The notes: generated from the letters alone by a model not told the origin. Positions 1 to 8,693 are shown, counted from the first letter of the stretch. The stretch: DNA of 33,291 bases from Nitrospirae bacterium MYbinv3 (GCA_002753395.1 PEAB01000040.1:1-33291); one strand, 5' to 3'. Program-made: numbers and translations.

Positions 1-91
1 TATTGCTGTAACGCTCCAGGCTTGACCACGGGCTACTGTACCCTAGGGGACTACGGGCTATTACAGCCTTATGTATATACTATATCATACG

Positions 92-140
92 AGGGGACTG
101 GTCCCCTTGTGGGTGGGTCTGAGGGAGGGCAAAGCCCTCC
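92..140. repeat. GC-rich double-hairpin unit, copy 1
   Basis: Two adjacent hairpins: AGGGGAC-TG-GTCCCCT, then GGAGGGC-AAA-GCCCTCC, joined by a G-rich spacer. The same arrangement recurs at 7692-7754 and 26269-26332 and, reversed, at 25165-25218. It lies between genes every time. The T-rich tail seen in other copies is weak here (ATTCTATTC). Confidence 0.8.
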
Positions 141-185
141 ATTCTATTCAAAAATCCCCACGACTTTCTTATGCACCCAAAAGAA

Positions 186-273
186 GTGCACGGTTAATTT
201 ATTCTCTATCATACAATGGTGTCCAAAGCTATAGTTGTTCATCTTCTGGATTCCTGCCTACGCAGGAATGACA
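186..273 (+). repeat. 88-bp direct repeat, left copy
   Basis: Matches 3724-3811 in the same orientation at about 81 of 88 positions by eye. Both copies start GTGCACGGTTAATTT and end in the palindrome TTCCTGCCTACGCAGGAA followed by TGACA. The two copies bracket the cyclase and FecR-TPR genes, so recombination between them could delete or mobilise the pair. Confidence 0.8.
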
Positions 274-366
274 TGTTCATGTTATTGGATGTCAAAGTCA
301 AAATCTTTTTGCAAACTCCATTTAGTTTAGTATAAATTTACCCAAAAAAAAGAAGTGGTGTATAAA

Positions 367-414
367 GGGGTCAAGGGGACTCCTTTGTGGCTGGGGTGCC
401 TCACCCCTCCCCTT
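367..414. repeat. GC-rich double-hairpin unit, diverged copy
   Basis: Begins with the family signature GGGGTCAAGGGGAC. The first hairpin is degraded, but the second is intact with a different sequence (GGGGTG-CCT-CACCCC, 393-407). It starts a few bases beyond the stop codon of the minus-strand cyclase gene, so it may act as its 3' end structure. There is no clear U-run on that strand. Confidence 0.6.
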
Positions 415-419
415 CTTAA

Positions 420-2198
420 TTATTCTTCCCTTGCCTTTTCGATTTTCTCCCAATCTGACATGTAGATATCATGCTCTCCCTCTTTTCCTTTCAAGGTGGC
501 TTTTTTATCAAATCTGCATTTGAATCTAACCTGTCCGATTTCGCCGAGTTCCTTAAATGACTCATCGGATAGGCATATTCCGTTCTCATTTGCAAGAGAC
601 TCGTACCTGCTGCCGGTATTGACTACATCTCCAGAGATATCGTTACCATCAATAAGAATAAAACCTGTATGTAATCCAATCCGTAACCCTATTTTCTCGT
701 CAGGCTTTCTGCCTGTATTATACTGCTCAATAAAATCCTTAAACCACCTTTGAATAGAGACAGCGGCGTTGAGCGCATCATCCACAGAACTTGTGAAATA
801 TGATAAGGTGCCGTCCCCCATCTTATTGACAAATATCCCTGTACTGGTTTTAACAATCTTTATTGTCTCGTCGATTATTGGTGAGATTATCAACTTTGCA
901 TTCTCATCTCCAATCTCTGCTGTCAAGGCTGTAGAGCGTTTGAGGTCTGTGTACATCACTGTTGCTTTATGTCTATGACGTTTATTAACTATACGTTTTA
1001 AGAAACCGGGTAACTTTAGTTTTTCGATCAAATCCCACTCAAACATACCAGTATAGACAAAATAAAGACCTCCGGCTGTTATAACTGTAAAAAGAACCAA
1101 CGATACATCAAGGAAGAGATGATTGAACCTTAAACTCATGACCACGGCTGCTATAAGAATCAAGCTGCTCAGCGATACTGATAGGGCATAAGCTTTAAAC
1201 AACCTCTTTGCGGTTTTTTTTGTGTCTTTTGGGAGGTTCATAAACAGATAGAAGATGAATAACTCAAGGGCTGAAAAGAATAAAATGAATAGGATAATAA
1301 CCCAAGATCTTTCTTCGTATGTTGTGAGTTTCTTGGTGTTCTGCAGGAGGTGGACTGCGTTGGCCATGACGTGCAGACCGTAGGTATCGCTTTTATCGTC
1401 GTGATCTCTGTCAAAGCTGCCTACAAGCAATATCTTGTTTCCAAAGACGTCGCTCAGATCTGGGAGCTCTACACAGTTGGAGACTTGTTCGTACTTGTTT
1501 TCTTTCTTGAGGGTAAGGGTATAAACGCTGTTATATATAAAGCGGTACGTTTTGGCCTTAAAGCCTTTTTGATATTGAAAGAGAATCTTGTTGTTATGTT
1601 CTTTGTTCATGCTTAACGGGTAGTCAGCATCTCGGCGTTCGGTATGTTGAGTGAGGAGGACGCCGAAAAATGGCATCAACTCTTGTGTACCGTCGTGTGC
1701 AGGGTTGGTTTTCGTTAGAATTTCTATAAAGTGGCTGTCAAAGTTGACTGAACTGTGGCCGACTGCTGTAAAGATGTCTTTTAAAGCAGGATCATGCTTT
1801 TCTTTACTATTGATGTTCCAGCCGGCGATGACTGGTACGTTTTTGCCCCTGAGTTGTTTCGCTGCATAGATTAACCTATCAGTTGCGTTTTTGACTTTAT
1901 CAGAGCTGATATCAAAAGGTCTTATGAAGTAAACGTCCAGCCCTATGGCCTTGGGTTTTTCGACTGTGCTCAAGAGGAGCGTTAGGAAATCAGCAACGTT
2001 TTTTCTAAACTCAACGTCTTCATCGGCGACAACGTCTACAATGACAATATCGTCAGATGCGGGTGTCTTTTGAATGGCGCCGATCGACGCCCCGTAGATG
2101 TAGAAGTCTATTTCGTTTGTTCGTGTTATATAAATAAGGGCTGTCTCAAGGAGAATGAAAGCGGCCGTGAGAACCAGCAGCGCCTTCTTTTTCTCCAT
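420..2198 (-). CDS. CHASE2-domain class III adenylate/guanylate cyclase
   Basis: Membrane-bound sensor cyclase of 592 residues that should make cAMP (or cGMP). A first membrane helix (about 5-25) is followed by an extracytoplasmic CHASE2 sensor region (about 30-290), three helices (about 299-319, 336-356, 360-382) and a cytoplasmic class III cyclase domain (about 411-560). Catalytic residues are present: metal-binding D418 (MYTD) and D462 (KMGDG), substrate lysine K459, and transition-state N527 and R531 in GDVVNTGSR. The Asp of GDVVN favours ATP over GTP, though this is not decisive. I chose the ATG at 2198, 10 bases past the stop of the upstream FecR-TPR gene, which suggests translational coupling; a TTG 48 bases upstream is possible and neither has a good Shine-Dalgarno site. 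FecR-TPR and CHASE2 cyclase genes are often paired, so this is probably a two-gene signalling operon. Confidence 0.9.
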   Translation of the reverse strand: MEKKKALLVLTAAFILLETALIYITRTNEIDFYIYGASIGAIQKTPASDDIVIVDVVADEDVEFRKNVADFLTLLLSTVEKPKAIGLDVYFIRPFDISSDKVKNATDRLIYAAKQLRGKNVPVIAGWNINSKEKHDPALKDIFTAVGHSSVNFDSHFIEILTKTNPAHDGTQELMPFFGVLLTQHTERRDADYPLSMNKEHNNKILFQYQKGFKAKTYRFIYNSVYTLTLKKENKYEQVSNCVELPDLSDVFGNKILLVGSFDRDHDDKSDTYGLHVMANAVHLLQNTKKLTTYEERSWVIILFILFFSALELFIFYLFMNLPKDTKKTAKRLFKAYALSVSLSSLILIAAVVMSLRFNHLFLDVSLVLFTVITAGGLYFVYTGMFEWDLIEKLKLPGFLKRIVNKRHRHKATVMYTDLKRSTALTAEIGDENAKLIISPIIDETIKIVKTSTGIFVNKMGDGTLSYFTSSVDDALNAAVSIQRWFKDFIEQYNTGRKPDEKIGLRIGLHTGFILIDGNDISGDVVNTGSRYESLANENGICLSDESFKELGEIGQVRFKCRFDKKATLKGKEGEHDIYMSDWEKIEKAREE

Positions 2199-2208
2199 TG
2201 CTGGGGAG

Positions 2209-3645
2209 TCATTTCTGTTCAGCTTGCCTTTGCTTTGCCTCTTCAAGGTTTTTCTTTATCGTAATGAGATTTGGATGTTCAGGAGATACAAACCTTTTAA
2301 GGATATCTACCGCTCTTTCAAGGTATTCAATAGCCTTGTCGTAGCTGCCTTTTGCCTTCCATGCACTACCAATATTGTTATATGAGATTGCAACAGAGGG
2401 ATGTTCCTCCCCAAAGACCTTAAGTTGGATCTTTAGCGCCTTTTCGTAAAACTCAATAGCCTTGTCGTAGCTGCCTTTACTATCCCATGCACCACCAATA
2501 TTGTTATATGAGGTTGCAACAGAGGGATGTTCCTCCCCAAAGACCTTAAGTTGGATCTTTAGCGCCTTTTCGTAAAACTCAATAGCCTTGTCGTAGCTGC
2601 CTTTTGCCTTCCATGCAAGGCCAATATTGTTATATGAGGTTGCAACAGAGGGATGTTCCTCCCCAAAGACCTTAAGACTAATCTTAAGATCCTTTTCGTA
2701 AAACTCAATAGCCTTGTCGTAGCTGCCTTTACTATCCCATGCACTACCAATATTGTTATATGAGGTTGCAATCCAACCCTCATTCGATAATCGTTTAGCA
2801 GTCTCAGACACAGAATCGAACATCTTCAGCGCATCATCGTATCGAGCTAAATAATAGAGTGTTATGCCGATATTGTTTTTATCGGCAAGTAACTTTAGGT
2901 CGTCTCCTGTTTTCTCATCCTCTGCCAATTGCTGCTCGAAATACTTAAGCACATCGTCGTAATTCCTGAACTCTTGAAATGCCTCATCTGTACCAAGATT
3001 ATATCTGACGGAATGCGTCTTCCCTGTGCGTGCTGAAACTATCTCCACCCTCTTAAGACCGGTTATCTCCTTGTCTTTATCTGCGACCTTGATGCTGTAG
3101 TCTGTTGTTACCTCAACTTCTCCCTCGTTGACGGCAAGTGTCATCACCCTCTTTTCCTCATCCACGGTTACGTCAAATATAGTGCCACGCGATGCAATCG
3201 TCCTTGTCCCATGTGTTAAATTGAAAAATCCCCTGGCAAAAACCTTGGATAAAAAACTGCCCATCTTCAGATAATATGACTCGCCCTTGTCCGTAATGTT
3301 TGATACTATAAACGTTGTTCCACTCTTTGTTGTAAGCTCGTTGTTCCTGCTCGAAGAAAATGTAACATTGACGCCTCCAGTGACAGTTACCGTATCCCCT
3401 GTGTAAATCCTGTCACCGACCTTTATGTTCTTGACGATGCTTCCACCCTTGCGCTGGACAACAACTCCGGGGAGCGCATCTCCCACCTTGCTGTAATCAG
3501 ACCTCTTTTGGCTGCCATCATCCTGGATGACAACCCTCCACGCCTCTTTGACGCTTAAATAATAATCCTCACCGGCATACACGAAACTCGAGTAAATGAA
3601 TAAGATTAAATGCAGCGCTATAAATAATCTACAAACCTGCCTCAT
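2209..3645 (-). CDS. Secreted FecR-domain protein with TPR repeats
   Basis: 478 residues. An N-terminal signal peptide (about 1-24, ending FVYAG) sends it to the periplasm. Next comes a FecR-type beta domain (about 60-205, including GDRIYTGD and ASRGTIFDVTV), then TPRs from about 250 to the C terminus. The last TPRs are kinesin-light-chain-like 42-residue units (SYNNIG...KGSYDKAIEFYEKALKI) that are almost identical to each other. I chose the ATG at 3645 rather than an upstream start near 3780: it follows GAAGGAGATAAGGGT, it starts the signal peptide, and the longer version would translate repeat DNA. Role inferred as a periplasmic scaffold or sensor partner of the CHASE2 cyclase encoded immediately downstream. 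The partner ligand is unknown. Confidence 0.88.
   Translation of the reverse strand: MRQVCRLFIALHLILFIYSSFVYAGEDYYLSVKEAWRVVIQDDGSQKRSDYSKVGDALPGVVVQRKGGSIVKNIKVGDRIYTGDTVTVTGGVNVTFSSSRNNELTTKSGTTFIVSNITDKGESYYLKMGSFLSKVFARGFFNLTHGTRTIASRGTIFDVTVDEEKRVMTLAVNEGEVEVTTDYSIKVADKDKEITGLKRVEIVSARTGKTHSVRYNLGTDEAFQEFRNYDDVLKYFEQQLAEDEKTGDDLKLLADKNNIGITLYYLARYDDALKMFDSVSETAKRLSNEGWIATSYNNIGSAWDSKGSYDKAIEFYEKDLKISLKVFGEEHPSVATSYNNIGLAWKAKGSYDKAIEFYEKALKIQLKVFGEEHPSVATSYNNIGGAWDSKGSYDKAIEFYEKALKIQLKVFGEEHPSVAISYNNIGSAWKAKGSYDKAIEYLERAVDILKRFVSPEHPNLITIKKNLEEAKQRQAEQK
2328..2780 (-). repeat. 126-bp tandem repeats encoding TPR units
   Basis: Inside the FecR-TPR gene, the segment around CAATAGCCTTGTCGTAGC recurs at 2328, 2454, 2580 and 2706, a period of exactly 126 bp (42 codons). 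Synonymous positions are also largely identical, so the units come from recent duplication or are kept alike by gene conversion. Copy number could change by slippage or unequal crossing-over without breaking the frame. Confidence 0.9.
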
Positions 3646-3723
3646 ACCCTTATCTCCTTCGTTATGTGGACCTTGACTCAGTATAACAGACGTTGCACTA
3701 TATTTTCCAGTTTCAAAATTGCA

Positions 3724-3811
3724 GTGCACGGTTAATTTGTTATCCATCTTACAATGGAGTCCAAAACTATAGTTGTTCATTTTCTGGATTCCTGCCTACG
3801 CAGGAATGACA
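3724..3811 (+). repeat. 88-bp direct repeat, right copy
   Basis: Partner of 186-273 (see there). It sits just upstream of the FecR-TPR start codon at 3645, so the promoter of that operon must lie within or close to this repeat. Confidence 0.8.
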
Positions 3812-4064
3812 CATAAAGCCTAATAACGCCATTTCCTGTCATTCCCCTGTTCAAGCCAGGGGCAGGCTCTGCGAAAACAAGAATCTATTAGCTTGTGGAT
3901 TGCCCTGTCTTGCACGGCAATGACAAGACGACCTTAAGTTTTTATGCACCCCTTGATGATTATGTTATAGATTAAAATCGGAATGAAATGGTAGAATAAA
4001 AGCAAATGCAAAGAATATTATGGAAGTAGAAAACACAAAAGGGTTTATCCCTACTGAATGGTAG
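3812..4064. other. Intergenic, degenerate palindromes
   Basis: No gene seen. 3836-3925 holds variants of the same TGTCATTCC / GGAATGACA palindrome family, including a CCCCTGTTCAAGCCAGGGG hairpin and GATTGCCCTG...CACGGCAATGACA. Similar blocks occur inside the family A element at 17296-17485. The remainder to 4064 is AT-rich with no recognisable motif. Confidence 0.6.
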
Positions 4065-4072
4065 GATCTTTA

Positions 4073-4237
4073 GTATCCTCTTTAAAAAACATGGTAATTT
4101 ATTTTGTGGTTTCAAGACATGGATTCCCACTTTCGTGGGAATGACAGTAATATCCGTTTTCTAACTGTGTCATTCCTGCGAAAGCAGGAATCCAGAAAGA
4201 TTAAAAGCATAGTTACCATGAAATATAAAGAAGATAC
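4073..4237. mobile_element. Family A MITE-like element, copy 1, with 8-bp TSD
   Basis: 165-bp non-coding element. Its ends are imperfect inverted repeats of about 23 bp (left GTATCCTCTTTA...CATGGTAA; right end is its complement, TTACCATG...AAAGAAGATAC). It is flanked by a perfect 8-bp direct repeat GATCTTTA (4065-4072 and 4238-4245), the expected target-site duplication. The interior has two opposed palindromes (ATTCCCACTTTCGTGGGAAT and ATTCCTGCGAAAGCAGGAAT), so a single strand could fold into a long branched hairpin. It has no transposase and must be moved in trans. Other copies: 14925-15090 and 17296-17485. Confidence 0.9.
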
Positions 4238-4364
4238 GATCTTTACTATATTTATCAATGCTGCAGATTTGATTGCCTACAATAATCACGCGTGTTTTAT
4301 AGACACAGAGGTAAAATGCAAGACTTTTTATTTCTCAACGTTTTTAAATACTAGGTAGCTATTT

Positions 4365-5522
4365 ATGATCGTACTTAATGTAAATGAACTTACAAAGGTC
4401 TACAAGATGTACAGTAGACCAATTAATCGGCTAAAAGAGATTCTTTTTCGAAGAACTTATCATCAGAAATTTGTAGCTCTTGACCATATTACGTTTAATG
4501 TTGAGGAAGGTCAGACTATAGGTATCATAGGTGATAATGGTTCAGGTAAGAGTACCTTGTTGAAGATACTTGCACGTACTTTGACACCTACATCAGGACT
4601 GGTTGAGGTTAAGGGGATGGTGTCTGCATTGCTTGAACTGGGGTCAGGGTTTCACCCGGAACTCAGCGGACTAGAAAATATATACTTCTACGCCTCTTTA
4701 CTGGGGATAGGCAGAGGGATGATGAAAAAGAAGGTCTCAGATATAATAGCCTTTTCAGAGATTGGCGACTTTATTAACTATCCTATAAAGACGTACTCTA
4801 CAGGGATGTTCGTGAGGCTGGCGTTTTCCGTAGCAACGCTTATCGATCCAAACATCCTCATTATCGACGAGGCTCTATCGGTAGGAGACCAGTACTTTCA
4901 AAAGAAATGCCTCGATAAGATGATCGACTTTAAAAACAATGGTAAGACTATCTTGTTTTGCTCTCATGATATGTATCAGATTAAGATATTTTGTGACACA
5001 ACGATATGGCTGCATCACGGTAGGGTGATGATGATGGGACCGACGCAAGATGTGGTAAATGCTTATGTGGACTTTGGATTGACAAGGGTTGGTGCAACTA
5101 AGCCAGAGACGCCCGATTCGATTTATGCAAAAAAGGAATCTAAATTCCTGGTTATATACGATCTGAAGGTTAATCAATTAGACGAACGTTCCTTATGTAT
5201 AGAATTTGCGGTTGAATCAAAAGAGCCCTATTATGGACACGTGGGTTGGGGTATCCTCAGAAAGGACCGTTTGCAGATATCATTTGCTCTTACATCTGAT
5301 CACAAACAGGGACCATACTTATTTACAGACCAAAAAAGACATGTTAAAATTACAATAAAAGAACTGAATCTGGTAGAAGCAAATTATATCTTATGTGTTG
5401 GCATCCTTGACAGAGAGGCATACATCCCGCTGATTATAGAAAGCCACGAGGTACACCTGAAAACAAACATCCACGTTGTCAACTCCTTATGCCGTATTGA
5501 CAGCAGCTTTGACGTAACATAA
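4365..5522 (+). CDS. Polysaccharide-export ABC ATPase (Wzt/TagH-like)
   Basis: 385-residue cytoplasmic ATPase of the ABC-2 type that exports O-antigen or teichoic-acid-like glycans with a membrane permease (Wzm). Visible: Walker A GDNGSGKST (56-64), Walker B ILIIDE ending at E169, the divergent signature YSTGM (144-148) typical of the Wzt/TagH/RfbE branch, and switch His H201 (CSHD). Residues from about 250 form a C-terminal beta domain like the Wzt glycan-binding module, which reads the terminal sugar of the polymer. No permease gene is adjacent, so the partner is elsewhere. The start follows a modest TAGGTAG site. The nearby membrane TPR protein downstream may belong to the same surface-glycan function. 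Confidence 0.88.
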   Translation: MIVLNVNELTKVYKMYSRPINRLKEILFRRTYHQKFVALDHITFNVEEGQTIGIIGDNGSGKSTLLKILARTLTPTSGLVEVKGMVSALLELGSGFHPELSGLENIYFYASLLGIGRGMMKKKVSDIIAFSEIGDFINYPIKTYSTGMFVRLAFSVATLIDPNILIIDEALSVGDQYFQKKCLDKMIDFKNNGKTILFCSHDMYQIKIFCDTTIWLHHGRVMMMGPTQDVVNAYVDFGLTRVGATKPETPDSIYAKKESKFLVIYDLKVNQLDERSLCIEFAVESKEPYYGHVGWGILRKDRLQISFALTSDHKQGPYLFTDQKRHVKITIKELNLVEANYILCVGILDREAYIPLIIESHEVHLKTNIHVVNSLCRIDSSFDVT

Positions 5523-5528
5523 GGAAGC

Positions 5529-5552
5529 AGGGGACTCGTCCCCTTGACCCCA
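5529..5552 (+). repeat. Half of a GC-rich hairpin unit
   Basis: AGGGGAC-TC-GTCCCCT followed by TGACCCC, just after the export-ATPase stop codon. It equals the first hairpin of the double-hairpin family in reverse orientation. It may serve as a 3' end structure, but no U-run follows. Confidence 0.6.
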
Positions 5553-5630
5553 TTATATCGCATGTTTATCCACAATGTTTATATCGTAAACTGAACTATT
5601 ACTGTTTTTCTAATGCAAACGGTCTAATCC

Positions 5631-5659
5631 TTGACATTGTTTTTTTTATTGTGTTAAAT
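5631..5659 (+). promoter_or_regulatory. Sigma-70-type promoter
   Basis: TTGACA (5631-5636, perfect -35), 17-bp spacer, TTAAAT (5654-5659, 4 of 6). It is placed to start transcription near 5666, leaving a leader of about 46 nt before the GTG at 5713. Confidence 0.6.
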
Positions 5660-5712
5660 TCAATATGTTGAAAGATAATAGCATTTGTGAAGGATTAGAT
5701 AAGGCATAAAAA

Positions 5713-7635
5713 GTGTTGAGATACAAAAAAATACTTAATAGATATATTAATGAACCAATACTTCATGTGTTTTTGATAATAGTATTTGGTGTTATTTCAT
5801 ATTCAAATAGTTTTAATGTCCCGCTTCTTTTTGATGATTATCAGATAAAGGCAATTGTAACTAACTTCAATCCTTGGCTCATCTCCCATAGACAAATAGT
5901 TAATCTGACGTTATTTTTGAACTATAAGCTGCATGGTTATAATGTTGTTGGGTATCATATTTTTAATCTTGCGATCCATTTAATCAATGCTTTTTTTGTT
6001 TATCTGTTAATCGAATATCTAAATATATCTCAACGTCATTTTTATGACAAATCTAATGAAAAAGCCACACTTTTTAGTCAAAAGCTCGCATTGTTTATAT
6101 CTCTTCTTTTTGTTACCCATCCCTTGCAGCTTCAGGCCGTAACACTTACTATTCAAAGATCCACATTGCTTGCAACTATGTTTTATTTGCTTACAATAAA
6201 TCTATATCTAAAATGGCGTTTTTTTATAAATGAGAAATCTAATCACATAGTATCCCCACAAAACGCTAGTAATAATGTATCTCAAATAAATTTTAAATCT
6301 ATTTGCTTGTACATGCTTGCATTTATAACAGCACTAGGTGGAACATTGACAAAACAGAGCGTTGTTACTTTACCTGTTATTATCACAATTATAGAGTTTA
6401 CGTTTTTTTATGGAAAACCTTTAAAACGTTTGTCTTATTCTATCCCTTTTTACTTAACTATACCAGTGATCCTTTCTTTATCTCGTGGATACTTGGAGAC
6501 AAACGATGTTACTATCGGTAAAATTGTTACAGGTCAATTGGTTTTAGACAGATGGCAAAACCTTTTTACACAATTTAGAGTGATTATTACTTACATAAGA
6601 ATGCTTTGTTTTCCCGTAAACTTGACTCTAATATACGATTACCCTTTCTATCTTTCATTTTGGATACGTGATGTGTACATATCTTTTATTGTGCTATCAT
6701 CAATCTTTGTCCTTGGAGTTTACCTTAGTTATCATGCACTTAAAAACCGCGATGGTAGAAACTCAGATACGCTTTTAATATCATTTGGAATTCTGTGGTT
6801 TTTTATAACTATATCACCTCAGTCAAGTATTATACCATTAAACAACTGGGTAATCCTCGAATACAGGGTGTATCTGGCATCAGTTGGTTTTTTTGTCGTT
6901 TTAGTTGGAACATTGTTTAAAATTGTAAATACCATAAATTCAAAAAGGCTAGAGGGTATTGTTTTTATCACGCTCTTTACAATTTTACTTTTATACACTG
7001 CCAGCACGTACAATAGAAACAATATATGGCGATCTGAGATAACTGTATTTGAAGACAACATTAAGAAGTCCCCTAACAGTATTTTTGCATACGTCAATCT
7101 TGGTTCAGTATATATGGAAGCTGGCAGAGGCGAGGATGCGTTAAAGACATTTGAGGCTGCATTGAAAATTGCACCACGTAATACAGATGCACTTATTAGT
7201 ATTGGCACTCTTTACGCCGAACGCGGTGATATTGCTGGCGCTGTCAGAAAGATTCAATATGCACTGAGAATTAATCCGAGATGCAAAGGGGCGCATATAA
7301 GTCTCGCCAATATTTATGCTAAAACTGGTGAGATTGACAAGGCTATCAGGGAGTATATGGCAGAACTATTAGTAGATAATAGCGCTGAAGTCCATAATAA
7401 TCTTGGTTATTGTTATGAAAAACTCAATGATGTCTCAAGTGCAATAGTACACTATGAAAGAGCCATAGAGCTTAGTCCCGATTTTGCTGAGGCACACAAT
7501 AATATCGGAGCTTTATACCACAGCCTCGGTAATTTTTACGGAGCCAGAAAAGAATACGAAACGGCGCTAAAAATTAAACCTGACTATGCTGAGGCAACTG
7601 AAAATCTTAGATTATTACAAAACCAAACAAGATGA
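5713..7635 (+). CDS. Multi-pass GT-C/TMTC-like membrane protein with TPRs
   Basis: 640 residues. The N-terminal two thirds hold about 10-12 hydrophobic helices and the C-terminal about 190 residues are TPRs (e.g. AYVNLGSVYMEAGRGEDALK, EVHNNLGYCYEKLNDVSSAI). The pattern LLFDDY in the first loop, then RQIVNLTLFLNYKLHG and GYHIFNLAIHLINA, matches bacterial relatives of TMTC and other GT-C glycosyltransferases. In those the first loop carries an acidic motif binding metal or lipid-phosphate sugar. Donor and acceptor are unknown. GTG start with AAGG 8 bases upstream. It has its own promoter at 5631. It could modify exported protein or glycan, which would fit the adjacent Wzt-like ATPase. Confidence 0.75.
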   Translation: MLRYKKILNRYINEPILHVFLIIVFGVISYSNSFNVPLLFDDYQIKAIVTNFNPWLISHRQIVNLTLFLNYKLHGYNVVGYHIFNLAIHLINAFFVYLLIEYLNISQRHFYDKSNEKATLFSQKLALFISLLFVTHPLQLQAVTLTIQRSTLLATMFYLLTINLYLKWRFFINEKSNHIVSPQNASNNVSQINFKSICLYMLAFITALGGTLTKQSVVTLPVIITIIEFTFFYGKPLKRLSYSIPFYLTIPVILSLSRGYLETNDVTIGKIVTGQLVLDRWQNLFTQFRVIITYIRMLCFPVNLTLIYDYPFYLSFWIRDVYISFIVLSSIFVLGVYLSYHALKNRDGRNSDTLLISFGILWFFITISPQSSIIPLNNWVILEYRVYLASVGFFVVLVGTLFKIVNTINSKRLEGIVFITLFTILLLYTASTYNRNNIWRSEITVFEDNIKKSPNSIFAYVNLGSVYMEAGRGEDALKTFEAALKIAPRNTDALISIGTLYAERGDIAGAVRKIQYALRINPRCKGAHISLANIYAKTGEIDKAIREYMAELLVDNSAEVHNNLGYCYEKLNDVSSAIVHYERAIELSPDFAEAHNNIGALYHSLGNFYGARKEYETALKIKPDYAEATENLRLLQNQTR

Positions 7636-7691
7636 TAAGTATCATAGTTCAGTATCCGATTGAAACATTGTGGATAGACATGTGATATTAT

Positions 7692-7754
7692 GGGGTCAAG
7701 GGGACTGGTCCCCTTGTGGGTGGGTCTGAGGGAGGGCAAAGCCCTCCCTTCTTA
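7692..7754 (+). repeat. GC-rich double-hairpin unit, best copy
   Basis: GGGGTC, then AAGGGGAC-TG-GTCCCCTT (7698-7715, perfect 8-bp stem), a GTGGGTGGGTCTGA spacer, then GGGAGGGC-AAA-GCCCTCCC (7730-7748, perfect 8-bp stem), followed by TTCTTAAT. Located 56 bases after the membrane-TPR gene, so it could serve as a terminator. A third, partial copy (GAGGTCAAGGGGACTGAGGG) lies at 7800-7819. Confidence 0.8.
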
Positions 7755-7892
7755 ATACATACGGGTGAACTATTACAATGATAAGCATTAAGCAATAACG
7801 AGGTCAAGGGGACTGAGGGGGTAGAAGCGTCCTGGTGCGACAAAAAACCAAGAGCCGCCCCCTTTTTATATGTCTTTGAGAACGTATCAGTT

Positions 7893-8693
7893 CTACACAA
7901 AACTCTCCTTTTCGGAAGGAAAGACACCTGTTTCTACCTCTTCCTTGTAAGCCTTTAAAGCATGTACGGCTGTCTCTTTCATGTTTGTGTATCTCTTGAC
8001 GAACTTTGGTACAAAACGCTCAAAAAGCCCGATCACGTCATGCAACACTAATATCTGGCCATCGCAGTATGGACCGGCCCCTATCCCTATGGTTGGTATA
8101 GTTAAACTATCTGTGATATCATTTGCTAATTCAATAGGTATGGCCTCAAGCACCAGACAGAAAGCTCCTGCCTCTTGTAATTTGTAGGCATCATCGATGA
8201 GACGCCTTTTTGCCTCCTCCGTCCTGCCCTGAACCTTATAACCCCCCATCCTGTAAAGCGCCTGTGGGGTTAGGCCAATGTGAGCCATTACCGGTATCTC
8301 AGCCCTCACTATCGCCTCAACCTGCGCACACACCTCTGAACCACCCTCTATCTTAATAGCGTGTGCGCCGCCTTCCTTAATAAACCGCCCTGCATTCTTT
8401 ACGGCGTCAGAAACCGTTACCTGATAAGACATAAACGGCATGTCACCAATAACCATTGCGTGCTCCACTGCCCTTGAAACAAGCCGAGTATGATATATCA
8501 TCTCATCCATAGTCACCGACAAGGTATTTTCCTGCCCCTGTACAACCATTGCAAGTGAATCACCAACTAAAACGGCATCAAATCCAACCTCGTCCACTAT
8601 ACGTCCAAACGGGTAATCATAGGCCGTTATCAGGGTAAGATTTTTTTTCTGCCGTTTTTTTTCAAAAAAATCTTTTATAGTAATCCTTGGCAT
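7893..8693 (-). CDS. panB: 3-methyl-2-oxobutanoate hydroxymethyltransferase
   Basis: 266 residues, the usual PanB length. Transfers a hydroxymethyl group from 5,10-methylene-THF to alpha-ketoisovalerate, giving ketopantoate, the first committed step to pantothenate and CoA. Family motifs: LTAYDYPFGRIVDEVG, DAVLVGDSLAMV (metal-binding Asp), IGDMPFMSYQ, AIKIEGG, PVMAHIGLTPQ, and IPTIGIGAG near the active site. ATG at 8693 with AGGAG about 10 bases upstream. It lies 207 bases downstream of metF on the same strand. Its need for methylene-THF explains the neighbourhood, though the gap contains repeat DNA and it may be transcribed separately. Confidence 0.95.
   Translation of the reverse strand: MPRITIKDFFEKKRQKKNLTLITAYDYPFGRIVDEVGFDAVLVGDSLAMVVQGQENTLSVTMDEMIYHTRLVSRAVEHAMVIGDMPFMSYQVTVSDAVKNAGRFIKEGGAHAIKIEGGSEVCAQVEAIVRAEIPVMAHIGLTPQALYRMGGYKVQGRTEEAKRRLIDDAYKLQEAGAFCLVLEAIPIELANDITDSLTIPTIGIGAGPYCDGQILVLHDVIGLFERFVPKFVKRYTNMKETAVHALKAYKEEVETGVFPSEKESFV

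Larger units (their letters stand above)
1..419. other. Gene-free flank with repeats
   Basis: I see no convincing gene here. Short reading frames at 22-271 run through repeat DNA and have no ribosome-binding site or recognisable domain. The stretch holds a GC-rich double-hairpin unit (92-140), one copy of an 88-bp direct repeat (186-273), a palindrome of the TTCCTGC...GCAGGAA type inside that repeat, and a second, diverged double-hairpin unit at 367-414 directly downstream of the cyclase gene. Confidence 0.7.

Noticed and set aside
3646-3780. 45-codon N-terminal extension of the FecR-TPR protein
   Set aside because: It would translate part of the 88-bp repeat and place the signal peptide internally; the ATG at 3645 has a good Shine-Dalgarno site.
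4104-4358. Open frame of 84 codons containing DSHFRGNDS and FLRKQESR
   Set aside because: It is the translation of the ATTCCC/GGGAAT palindromes in the family A element. Such peptides are a common artefact; no ribosome-binding site or domain.
7688-7927. 79-codon minus-strand frame before panB
   Set aside because: It overlaps the panB 3' end and translates the GC-rich hairpin unit; low-complexity Pro/Ser peptide.
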